From assembly GCA_007116605.1 (NCBI GenBank), contig SKID01000252.1, positions 1 through 9,288 of the forward strand: a stretch of DNA of 9,288 nt, in the 5' to 3' direction. Positions 1 through 7,692 of the stretch are shown piece by piece. Below the pieces are notes generated by a model that was not told the DNA's origin, searched no databases, and saw only the letters and a list, made by a program, of their open reading frames with translations. The stretch's first letter is position 1, and every line of letters starts with the position of its first letter. The stretch comes from Tissierellia bacterium. Lineage in GTDB: Bacteria; Bacillota; Clostridia; Tissierellales; Dethiosulfatibacteraceae. Position numbers and translations under genes: made by a program.

Positions 1-2634
1 AAAAAGGGTATATTGATCTAACTGATCCATCCTTAACTGACTAATCCATTGATCATAGTCTTTAACCGTCCCTACTAAAATAAGCCGATGAACTGCTCTG
101 GTCATGGCCACATACAAGACTCGCATTTCTTCTGCCATGCTTTCTTTTTTGACTTGTATTTTTGAGGCGATTCGAGGGATTGTTTCTTTATAAATACGGT
201 TTTCTACATCGAAATATTTTGGCGCTACCCCACATCTACTGTTAATCATAATCGGCTCATACAAGTCTTGTTGATTAAACTTTTTTCCTAAACCTCCACA
301 AATAACTACAGGGAATTCTAAGCCTTTGCTTTTATGAATGGTCATTAATCGAACCACATCATCATTTTCTCCCACCCTTTTTGCACTGGTGAAATCTTTT
401 GTGTTTTGACTTATATGAGACATGTAATGGATAAAATTAGTTATTCCTCCAAATTGATTCTCCTCAAACTCTTCTGCTTGTTCTATTAACAGCCTTAGAT
501 TTCCTTGACGTAAGCTTCCATTAGGTAATAAGCCATTATAATCATAAAAACCACTTTCGGACAAAATTTGCCATAAAGTCATACTCAATTTTTGGTATTG
601 GCTCTGATACTTCCATCGTGCCATATTGTCTTTAAAACTCTTTATCTTCTTTTTTAAAGCCCCCTCCTGATCATATGAAACCACGGCTTCATAGAAGCTG
701 ACTTCTTTCACATTTGCTCTAATATCAATGAGATCGTCAAGACTAAATCCCCCTATCATTGACCGCATCACACTGATTAAAGGAATATCTTGTTGTTCAT
801 TGTCTAATAAGGCCATGACATTTAATATGATTTTTATCTCATTCGTTTCAAAATAATTATTTGATACATCAGAATAAAAAGGGATCCCCATCTCATAAAA
901 TACTGCTTCAAACACCGATGACCAATTAGAAGCGGCTCGTAACAGTATGACAATATCACCAAAAGATATTTGCTTCTCTTTATTGGATACTGGATCATAC
1001 CAATTTTCACCAATTATTTTTTTGATTTTTTGTCCAATAAACCTTGCTTCAATTTCATCATTTTTAATTCTTGCTAATGCCTCATCAAAGGTCTCATTTT
1101 CATCTAATGTTTTATCAATGGCAAATAACTCTAAGGCTTGTTGGTTGACTGGGAATTCTAAACCATTGATAAGAAAGGCATCTTCATCATAATCAATGTC
1201 CCCCATCTTCCTATCCATTAAGTGCTTGAAAATATCATTGACAAAGTCTAATATCTCTTTTCTACTTCTGAAATTACGATTTAATAGTACTAACTTTCCT
1301 GTTTGAGGAAAGTTTTTATATAAATCATATCGTTTCACAAATAATAATGGTTCCGCTTTTCTAAAACGATAGATACTTTGCTTGATATCCCCTACTAAAA
1401 ACACGTTGTTTTCTTTTGCAAAAGAATGGATAATCGCTTCTTGAACACGATTACTATCTTGGTATTCATCAATATATATCGCCTTAAATTTGTTTTTATA
1501 ATATAACTTCACTTCTTCAACACTTAATAACTCTAATGCAATATGTTCTGCATCATTAAAGTCAAGTACTTTAGAATCACTTTTTTTCTTTCGAAAGCCT
1601 TCATGACACTGTTGAAGAATTTTGCTAAACATCTCCATCATATCATAGGTACCATTGAGTTCATCCACTAATGTTTCTAAATTCCCAGTGATCATTTGCT
1701 TTTTCAACTTATCTAAAGTATTTTTATAATCATTTCTTAACTTCTTGATGATTTCTAAAGTTTCTTCATCATAGTTTCCTTTTTCGGTTTTTTTGACTGC
1801 TTTTAGACGTGAATGCTTTATCCCCTCTAAGCACTTGCCAAATGCAATAACGTCTTGATGAAGACCTTGTCTTAAATCGTCTAAATGTGTTTGATCTTGA
1901 ATAAGAGCCTCCAAGTATGGCAAGCCTTCAGGACATAAATCAATGGCTCTTTGTATTAAGTTGCTAGCATGATCAATCATTCTCTCATATTCTTCTAAAA
2001 TTAACTGCATCCATACAGACCCAACAGCCTCTTCCTTGTTCATCTCTAATAGCTTAATTTGTTGTTCAAACCAATCGAAGGGGTTTGGATAACTCATAAT
2101 CCCATGGTAAGTCTTAATGATGAGTGACACCACTGGTTGATCGCTCCTGCTATTGCCAAATGCAGTTATCATTCTTAAAAAATTTGATTGTCCTTCTTTA
2201 TATAAGTTTTCTAATACTTCCTTGACACTCTCTTCTAGCATTAATGCAGCTTCTTGAGTATCCATCACTTTAAAACTTGGATCGATATCAAGCAAAAAAA
2301 AGAATCTTCTAATCACGTCAAAACAAAATGCATGAATAGTCGAAATATGACTTCTATTTAACAGTTGGAGCTGTTGTCTCAAAAAAACTCTATGCTCAGT
2401 ATCGGAGTGTATTTGACGTTGGATTTCCTTATGAATTTTTTCTTTCATACTGATTGCTGCAGCATTTGTAAAGGTGACCAACAAAATTCTATCTATACTC
2501 ATTTGATCATCCGTAATCATTTTGATAACTCGTTCTACCAATACGGCGGTTTTTCCTGAACCCGCAGCAGCTGAAACCAACATGTTTTGACTGCGATTGT
2601 CAATAGCAATTTTTTGTTCAGGTGTCCATTTCAT
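1..2634 (-). CDS. addA: AddA, ATP-dependent helicase/nuclease subunit A (3' end cut by window edge)
   Basis: This is the helicase-nuclease subunit of AddAB, the Firmicutes counterpart of RecBCD: a UvrD/Rep-type (SF1A) 3'->5' motor that unwinds double-strand breaks for RecA. The frame is open for 878 codons from the ATG to the left edge. Motifs I can read are the Q-motif region (TPEQ, residues 4-7), Walker A AAAGSGKT (22-29), motif Ia near VTFTNAAA, Walker B-type DEYQDS (389-394), motif III VGDIKQSIYRFR (414-425), motif IV NRNFRSR (452-458), motif V TIHKSKGLEF (765-774) and motif VI YVAMTRA (841-847). Family members are about 1,200-1,250 residues, so roughly the last 350, including the RecB-type nuclease domain, lie outside; nuclease competence cannot be judged. 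The start is fixed by a near-perfect GAGGAGGT six bases upstream and by the canonical N-terminus. It overlaps the end of addB by 17 bases, suggesting coupled, balanced synthesis. Motif Ia reads NAAAISMKEKI, where most relatives have Glu before the Met. Confidence 0.96.
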   Translation of the reverse strand, partial: MKWTPEQKIAIDNRSQNMLVSAAAGSGKTAVLVERVIKMITDDQMSIDRILLVTFTNAAAISMKEKIHKEIQRQIHSDTEHRVFLRQQLQLLNRSHISTIHAFCFDVIRRFFFLLDIDPSFKVMDTQEAALMLEESVKEVLENLYKEGQSNFLRMITAFGNSRSDQPVVSLIIKTYHGIMSYPNPFDWFEQQIKLLEMNKEEAVGSVWMQLILEEYERMIDHASNLIQRAIDLCPEGLPYLEALIQDQTHLDDLRQGLHQDVIAFGKCLEGIKHSRLKAVKKTEKGNYDEETLEIIKKLRNDYKNTLDKLKKQMITGNLETLVDELNGTYDMMEMFSKILQQCHEGFRKKKSDSKVLDFNDAEHIALELLSVEEVKLYYKNKFKAIYIDEYQDSNRVQEAIIHSFAKENNVFLVGDIKQSIYRFRKAEPLLFVKRYDLYKNFPQTGKLVLLNRNFRSRKEILDFVNDIFKHLMDRKMGDIDYDEDAFLINGLEFPVNQQALELFAIDKTLDENETFDEALARIKNDEIEARFIGQKIKKIIGENWYDPVSNKEKQISFGDIVILLRAASNWSSVFEAVFYEMGIPFYSDVSNNYFETNEIKIILNVMALLDNEQQDIPLISVMRSMIGGFSLDDLIDIRANVKEVSFYEAVVSYDQEGALKKKIKSFKDNMARWKYQSQYQKLSMTLWQILSESGFYDYNGLLPNGSLRQGNLRLLIEQAEEFEENQFGGITNFIHYMSHISQNTKDFTSAKRVGENDDVVRLMTIHKSKGLEFPVVICGGLGKKFNQQDLYEPIMINSRCGVAPKYFDVENRIYKETIPRIASKIQVKKESMAEEMRVLYVAMTRAVHRLILVGTVKDYDQWISQLRMDQLDQYTLF

Positions 2635-5600
2635 CCTTGACCTCCTCAAGCTGAACTAATAAATCTTTATCTTTTACTTTATGAATTCTTCGATAGCTAT
2701 TTCCAGCCATGGAATCGTCAAATTGGCAAATCGATCTATAATCACAATAGTCGCAAGGTTTTTTGTCTTGATATAAATAAGGCTCAATGGCAACATAACC
2801 ATCCATAATCTGTTGTGCCGCATGTATCACTATTTCCTCAATCTTTTTCAGTAATACAGCCACTTTTTTTTTATCTAATACTTTAGCTGTTGAAGTCCAT
2901 TCATCATCATTTTTTAATTTAATGGATTGAATCGTTTTAGCCTCTTTAGATAATTCTAAATTTTCATCCATTTTTTTTACAACTTCAATATTGTCAGTTG
3001 TATATCCTTCTAAGGCATATTGTTTGATCCAAAAATCATATCTATCCTGTTCTTGTATTTTTTCTCCATCGACGAAAATATCATCCACTTTAAAATAAAA
3101 CACACCTCCAAACTTCAACTCTTTTTCAAAGCAATCGGCATTATAGTTTAAGACTGCATTTAAGTAAATGAGTAACTGAATATTGATTCCTTGCAATGCC
3201 CCACTCAAATCAATTGTTTTGTTAGAAGACTTATAATCAACAATGTTTAAATACATTTTGTCCTCAACCTCAAGTATGTCAATGCGATCAATTCTTCCTT
3301 GAATCACAATGCTTTTACCTTCTTTTGTATTAAGTGTAATGGCTTGCATCGGTTCGCCTGGAATGCCAAATCCCATTTCATTGTAACTCGGTTTAAACTG
3401 ACTCATTTTAATTTGATTGACTACTTGCATTGCTGATTTTGTGACGGTTTCAATAATGCGATTTTGCACAAATTGATTACGGTAATTTTCTTGAAAAACT
3501 TGTTTCTCTTCGTCTATTCTATCGATTGCCCATTTTGCCTTTTCAGAGATTTGTGATTCCCAAAATGATAAAGGTTGATGAATCATCTCTGGATTTTCAA
3601 TCATTAATTTCACCATTTCATCTAAAGTGAGGTGATAAATACTTCCGATATTTTTAATATCTACTTCATAATTGGACCGTTCTTTCGGTCTAAGTGCTTG
3701 TTCGACAAAATACTTAAACGGACAAGATTTAAAAGCTTCTATATGATAGGGCGAAAAGGTTAATGGTTCTGGATACAACTTTTTTAGTTGTTGGTTATTT
3801 TTGATAGTGACTTTGTTCTCTTCCGAAACACCTTTCATCAGTAAATCATAGTCACTTTTTCTGTTTACAGATAACCAATACAAAAATTGTTGTTCATAAA
3901 ATGTGATTGACTTACCCTCATCCGCAAGTCTTAATTGAATGCCTAACTGGTATACTGCCGGTTTAAGGGCTTCTGAAAAACTAGGTTCTGTTATGGAATC
4001 GGGTAACAACTTAAAGTTAGCCAACAGAAATTTTACTCTTTCAACGTAAGAAGAGGGTCTTAATGGCTTTCCTTGAACATCAGATAAACTATAAGATAGA
4101 AACAGATGACATGTATAACTTTCTAACAATTGAATAAAATCTCTTTTTTCTTTTTCAAGATGATAATTCTGGTCTATGAGCTGGGCCCCAAATGATTGCA
4201 GTATTTCTCTTTCTTCATTAAAAAACAAACCTTTAATTTCTTTATTCATGGGCACGATGCCTTCATTTAATCCTGTCACATAAATAACACGATGACTAGC
4301 AGGCACTATACGCCCCAGAGAGCTGACCATGACACAATCTTCTGTAGGTGGAATAATACTTAAGTCATAGCTCTCTATACCTGTCAATACCATCTCCTTG
4401 TACTCTTTTAATTCTACAGGTATCTCTCCAGAAATAGTGATGGTTTGATGCAAAATATCCATGACACTATTCCAAACTTGTGATTGTTCATATGCCTTTT
4501 CATGATATTTTTCTTTTTTTAGTTGAATGGTATCTTTATTAATGAGTTCGTCCACTTTAAGGGTCTGCATCAAGTTCAAAATGATTTCCGTCTTTTCTTT
4601 GGCTGTGCTCACGCGATTTAGTTTTTCAATTTCCAATAATTTAGGCAAGATTTCTTGACGAATTGCCTCATGGACTTCATCAGTCACTCCTTTTCTTATA
4701 AAAGGTCTTTTCCATTTATAACTCTTAATGCCAAAAGATAATGCGTAGTTTTCTAATGATTCAATCTCTTCACTAGAATAGTGATGGTACCCACATTTTA
4801 GATAAGTAAAAGTATCTTTTAATTGAAAGTGGTAAAGGGCCATATCAATCAAACTCATCAAGAATCTTACTAAAGGATACGGCTTAATCGACCGTTTAAA
4901 ATCAAAAAAACAAGGGATTCCATATTCATCAAATATGATTTCACAAGTCTTTTTGTATGCTTTTTCTTCACCTAAAACGATGAGAAAATCTTTCCATCTA
5001 TAATCTTTATCTCTCACTAGAGCGATCATGCTATTTGCAATTTGAATGATTTCTTCATGAGGATTTTGTTTTTCATGAAATTGGATATTGCTTTCAGATC
5101 GTGTTAGTGGTTGTGCTGATTCACAAAAAAACCGACTTCCTAAAGAGGGTTCTTTGGCTAAGTTCTCTAGTGGTTCTATCTGCCTAATCTCCAGATTGAT
5201 TTTGTTTTCTTTGCATGCTTTTTCTAATTTTGCATAAGTATCAATGCCTATCCCCGAATAGCCATCGTTGAGTTTTTCGTAATCATGAATCACTATCCCC
5301 ATTCCAACTTTTTTCGCTTGTTGCATCATCGATTGAATCATTAACCATTCACTTCCATTATAGCTGTCAAAGCCATGGAAATAGACGATAGCATGTTTCA
5401 CTTTTATACTATCTTGAATACATTGGGTGGCTAATTTCAAGACATCAACTTCATCTAAATAATGGTCCTGTAAATATGCTTCTGTTTTTTCATAAATTAA
5501 TGCCACATCCATCAGCTTTTTCTGAAATCCTTCGTCTGCTGTTTTGTTGGCAACCTGTTTAATAAAATCCCAAGAAACCTGCCATGTCTTTAGCTCTCTC

Positions 5601-5968
5601 AATAAATCATTAATTTCTTTTAATAAACCTTGTCCAATATACTTTCGGTTAAACAATTGCAAATTTTGCTTTTCAAGAGTCATTAGTCTTTGAATGAGCA
5701 TCATTTTGCCATAGTCATTGATAGCTTCTTTTTTTAACCCACCCACTTCTTCCAATATCCCATAAGCCAGTCTATTGAATGATAAGACTTGCACGTTAAA
5801 TAAGCCACTCTCACCTATATAATCTATTAAGGCTTTTTCTTGATGAAATGTAATCGGGTCTGGTACCACTAAAAGACATCTTTCTTCCCATTTTGTTGCA
5901 ATTTGACTAATTTCACCAAAGATATAAGGTTCAATGTTTTTATGGTTATTTGACAACCAGCATTGCAT
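2618..5968 (-). CDS. addB: AddB, ATP-dependent helicase/deoxyribonuclease subunit B, lacking a P-loop (RexB-like N-terminus)
   Basis: This is the second subunit of AddAB. It carries an inactivated helicase fold and a C-terminal RecB-family nuclease with a 4Fe-4S cluster, which in AddAB cuts the strand opposite to AddA and takes part in Chi recognition. At 1,116 residues it is slightly shorter than B. subtilis AddB (about 1,166). The nuclease is visible: His779 in GSIYH, GRIDRID (891-897), VDYKSS (910-915, with Asp911 and Lys913) and the QLLIYL stretch (Gln931, Tyr935). The four cluster cysteines are present as Cys749 (KSCPFKYF) and Cys1072, Cys1075, Cys1081 (CDYCDYRSIC). The N-terminus leads into LLVVPDPITFHQEKAL, matching the family after the P-loop, but the GRxGSGKS/T P-loop expected before it is absent. 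An in-frame TAG three codons upstream of the ATG rules out a longer start. Absence of this P-loop is normal in streptococcal and lactobacillal RexB, so the protein is probably functional. It starts 9 bases after the yhaM stop. Confidence 0.96.
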   Translation of the reverse strand: MQCWLSNNHKNIEPYIFGEISQIATKWEERCLLVVPDPITFHQEKALIDYIGESGLFNVQVLSFNRLAYGILEEVGGLKKEAINDYGKMMLIQRLMTLEKQNLQLFNRKYIGQGLLKEINDLLRELKTWQVSWDFIKQVANKTADEGFQKKLMDVALIYEKTEAYLQDHYLDEVDVLKLATQCIQDSIKVKHAIVYFHGFDSYNGSEWLMIQSMMQQAKKVGMGIVIHDYEKLNDGYSGIGIDTYAKLEKACKENKINLEIRQIEPLENLAKEPSLGSRFFCESAQPLTRSESNIQFHEKQNPHEEIIQIANSMIALVRDKDYRWKDFLIVLGEEKAYKKTCEIIFDEYGIPCFFDFKRSIKPYPLVRFLMSLIDMALYHFQLKDTFTYLKCGYHHYSSEEIESLENYALSFGIKSYKWKRPFIRKGVTDEVHEAIRQEILPKLLEIEKLNRVSTAKEKTEIILNLMQTLKVDELINKDTIQLKKEKYHEKAYEQSQVWNSVMDILHQTITISGEIPVELKEYKEMVLTGIESYDLSIIPPTEDCVMVSSLGRIVPASHRVIYVTGLNEGIVPMNKEIKGLFFNEEREILQSFGAQLIDQNYHLEKEKRDFIQLLESYTCHLFLSYSLSDVQGKPLRPSSYVERVKFLLANFKLLPDSITEPSFSEALKPAVYQLGIQLRLADEGKSITFYEQQFLYWLSVNRKSDYDLLMKGVSEENKVTIKNNQQLKKLYPEPLTFSPYHIEAFKSCPFKYFVEQALRPKERSNYEVDIKNIGSIYHLTLDEMVKLMIENPEMIHQPLSFWESQISEKAKWAIDRIDEEKQVFQENYRNQFVQNRIIETVTKSAMQVVNQIKMSQFKPSYNEMGFGIPGEPMQAITLNTKEGKSIVIQGRIDRIDILEVEDKMYLNIVDYKSSNKTIDLSGALQGINIQLLIYLNAVLNYNADCFEKELKFGGVFYFKVDDIFVDGEKIQEQDRYDFWIKQYALEGYTTDNIEVVKKMDENLELSKEAKTIQSIKLKNDDEWTSTAKVLDKKKVAVLLKKIEEIVIHAAQQIMDGYVAIEPYLYQDKKPCDYCDYRSICQFDDSMAGNSYRRIHKVKDKDLLVQLEEVKDEMDT
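2640..2647 (-). promoter_or_regulatory. Strong Shine-Dalgarno site of addA inside the end of addB
   Basis: The coding strand reads GAGGAGGT, a near-perfect anti-16S match, with the GGAGG core six bases ahead of the addA ATG at 2634. It lies within the last codons of addB. It fixes the addA start and suggests efficient re-initiation. Confidence 0.88.
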
Positions 5969-5971
5969 AGG

Positions 5972-5979
5972 CCCCCCCT
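5972..5979 (-). promoter_or_regulatory. Atypical G-rich ribosome binding site of addB overlapping the yhaM stop codon
   Basis: The coding strand reads AGGGGGGG between the yhaM stop and the addB ATG. It is purine-rich and correctly placed but matches AGGAGG imperfectly. The AG of the yhaM TAG forms its start, so terminating ribosomes sit directly on it. The flanks UAGG and CCUA could form a 4-base-pair stem around a G5 loop, tying up the first base of the ATG; this is short and may be chance. Confidence 0.6.
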
Positions 5980-6970
5980 AAAAAGTCAATTGTTTGGATT
6001 CCTCTAAATTTTTCTTTTTATTAAATTGTGGTTTATAGATGGTCCTGTTATCCAAAACCCAAACTTTATCTGAAAAAGTTCCTTCATCAACCGTCGTTAA
6101 AGCATTTTCAAAGTCATATACTCTTGCATCTATCATATCAATATAATGTAATAATTCTGCTTCCAAAAACATGGGTTTTTTTGGACTTCCAAACTCAGGA
6201 TGGTAGTGATGTGATAACAACATATGCTCAAGCATAATAATGATTTCTTTATCAACACCTAACACTTCTCCTGTCTTTTCCACCAGCTTAACGCCCATGA
6301 TAATATGTCCTAACAATTTGCCTTCCATTGAGTAGTCAGAAACAATACCCATATTGTCAGATTCCATTTCTTCAATTTTGCAAATATCATGTAACAAAAC
6401 ACCTGCATACAATAAATCTTTATCCACATTGGGGTAGACATTAGCTAAAGCTTCAGCCGATCGTAACATTCTAATCATATGATATAGCAGTCCGCTTTTA
6501 AATGCATGATGATTTGATTTAGCTGCTGGATAATACATCAACTTCTCTTTATACTGCTTATATATTTCAATGATTATTTGTCTAATTCCTTTGTTTTCAA
6601 TTCTTTTGATGTAATCTTTGACCTCTAGCATCATGGACTCTGCTGGTACTGGAGCAGCTGCTATATAGTCATCCATTTCAATGATGCCCTCTTCTTCTAC
6701 TTGTCCAATCGCAATGGCATTAATGTTTTTTTGCCCATTATATTCTTTCACTGTTCCTTTAAATGACAGTACTTCACCTGACTGTGCAATCTCTGTTTCA
6801 TCATCTGTGGCTCTAAATTTACGACAAATCATCTCTCCTGATTGATCTCCAATAATCATATCTAGATAAGCGTTTCCATTTTTATCTGTTTTAACGTCCA
6901 CCGATTTAACCATAAACAAGTCATCTAACTTGTCTCCCTCATTTAAGTCTTTAATGAAAAGTGTTTTCAT
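5978..6970 (-). CDS. yhaM: YhaM-type 3'->5' exonuclease (OB fold plus HD domain)
   Basis: The protein has 330 residues, close to the 314 of B. subtilis YhaM, a manganese-dependent 3'->5' exoribonuclease that also degrades single-stranded DNA. Residues about 1-95 look like the OB-fold nucleic-acid-binding domain (IGDQSGEMICRKF at 40-52, FKGTVKEYNGQKNI at 70-83). Residues about 150-290 form the HD phosphohydrolase domain: HH at 154-155, His164, the metal-binding LLHDICKIEE (192-201, His194-Asp195), GHII (221-224), His249, SHHYHPEFGSPKKP (253-266) and a late Asp278 in HYIDMIDA. This spacing is typical of YhaM/Cbf1. The start overlaps the preceding stop as ATGA and has GGAAGGAG seven bases upstream. 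Placement directly ahead of addBA suggests a shared role in processing nucleic-acid ends, though that is inference. The symbol follows the B. subtilis name by similarity; substrate preference is not shown by the sequence. Confidence 0.92.
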   Translation of the reverse strand: MKTLFIKDLNEGDKLDDLFMVKSVDVKTDKNGNAYLDMIIGDQSGEMICRKFRATDDETEIAQSGEVLSFKGTVKEYNGQKNINAIAIGQVEEEGIIEMDDYIAAAPVPAESMMLEVKDYIKRIENKGIRQIIIEIYKQYKEKLMYYPAAKSNHHAFKSGLLYHMIRMLRSAEALANVYPNVDKDLLYAGVLLHDICKIEEMESDNMGIVSDYSMEGKLLGHIIMGVKLVEKTGEVLGVDKEIIIMLEHMLLSHHYHPEFGSPKKPMFLEAELLHYIDMIDARVYDFENALTTVDEGTFSDKVWVLDNRTIYKPQFNKKKNLEESKQLTF

Positions 6971-7692
6971 CTTTCTTCTCCTTCCAAAAATATTAACGTC
7001 CCATAATCATACGCTGGCTTATCTGACAACAATACTATCTGATAACCCAGACTTTTTATAAAATCATATATGAATGCTTTGTCTGGGTGTTTGTTTAAAT
7101 GACCTGTGAAAAAAACTTTATTATCACAAAAACCAGATGCCCCACCAATAAATCCATAGGGATAACCTAATAAGTCAATGTAACCTGGTCGAATTAATAA
7201 CGCTTCAAAACCTAATTTCTTAACCGTCTGATAAATTCCATCATCTGCTGTAATAATAGCATGCTCATCAATTTTTGTTGATGCACACTTTGTATATCCT
7301 TGTTTCACATTGACTAGTGATTGATCACTATGACTTAAATACTGAACAATCACAGGATCTGTATGATCTATTTTATGTAATAAATAATCTTCTATCTTAA
7401 GGGCATTATAAGCAATGTTTAAAGGATATGTAGCCTCTAAAACTGTTCTGCCAGTAATCAATTGAACCCCTTCTTTTACTAACTTGGGTGCCATTTGACT
7501 ATATATTTGAGGATTGATAATCACCTTAGACTTTGTTATCGGTAATAATACCATGTCTGGATGCCCGTTAACAGGCTCATCTAAAAAAGGTGCCTCCACG
7601 GTTTTAACGACTATAAACCCTAATGCCTTTAAATTAGATTCTATTTCATAACTTATTCGATAATCAACAATCACAAGCATGTGTTGATCCAT
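6967..7692 (-). CDS. DUF6873-like protein of unknown function, possible GME (amidinotransferase-like) fold
   Basis: This is a soluble 241-residue protein with no signal peptide or membrane segment. I recognise the pattern of a clostridial conserved family which I recall as DUF6873, assigned to the guanidino-group-modifying-enzyme fold; the fold assignment is from memory, not shown here. Conserved-looking blocks are NGHPDM (42-47), VNVKQGYTKC (127-136), IITADDGI (146-153), a Gly-rich GYPYGFIGGASG (176-187), FFTGHLNKHPD (194-204) and DYGTLIFLEG (229-238). His198, Cys136, Asp150 and Asp151 could be functional, but I cannot assign catalytic residues. The reading frame starts inside hslO (29-base overlap) without a recognisable Shine-Dalgarno sequence, so translation probably depends on ribosomes terminating on hslO. 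An alternative ATG at codon 5 (position 7680) would still overlap. It ends in an ATGA overlap with yhaM. Confidence 0.72.
   Translation of the reverse strand: MDQHMLVIVDYRISYEIESNLKALGFIVVKTVEAPFLDEPVNGHPDMVLLPITKSKVIINPQIYSQMAPKLVKEGVQLITGRTVLEATYPLNIAYNALKIEDYLLHKIDHTDPVIVQYLSHSDQSLVNVKQGYTKCASTKIDEHAIITADDGIYQTVKKLGFEALLIRPGYIDLLGYPYGFIGGASGFCDNKVFFTGHLNKHPDKAFIYDFIKSLGYQIVLLSDKPAYDYGTLIFLEGEER
6978..6985 (-). promoter_or_regulatory. Shine-Dalgarno site of yhaM
   Basis: GGAAGGAG lies seven bases upstream of the yhaM ATG at 6970, within the last codons of the DUF6873-like gene. It supports this start and coupled translation through the ATGA overlap. Confidence 0.85.

Noticed and set aside
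947..1192. Plus-strand open frame of 81 codons opposite addA
   Set aside because: It is antisense to the conserved helicase core of addA, has low-complexity composition and no good ribosome binding site; it is a shadow of the real gene.
2365..2559. Plus-strand open frame of 64 codons opposite the addA N-terminus
   Set aside because: It lies across the coding strand of the AddA motif Ia and Walker A region and has no recognisable protein pattern.
1..2634. Left 2.6 kb as non-coding or a broken gene
   Set aside because: The minus-strand frame is open throughout and carries all expected AddA helicase motifs in order; it lacks a stop only because the window edge cuts it.
5972..5978. G7 run as a G-quadruplex
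   Set aside because: Only one G-run is present; no further GGG runs lie close enough to form an intramolecular quadruplex.
5960..5993. Promoter-like TTGACT ... TATGCA on the minus strand before addB
   Set aside because: The spacing is about 14 bases rather than 16-18, the -10 match is weak, and the elements are codons of yhaM and addB at a tight operon junction.
6028..6237. Plus-strand open frame of 69 codons opposite yhaM
   Set aside because: It is antisense to the conserved HD-domain end of yhaM, with no supporting signals.
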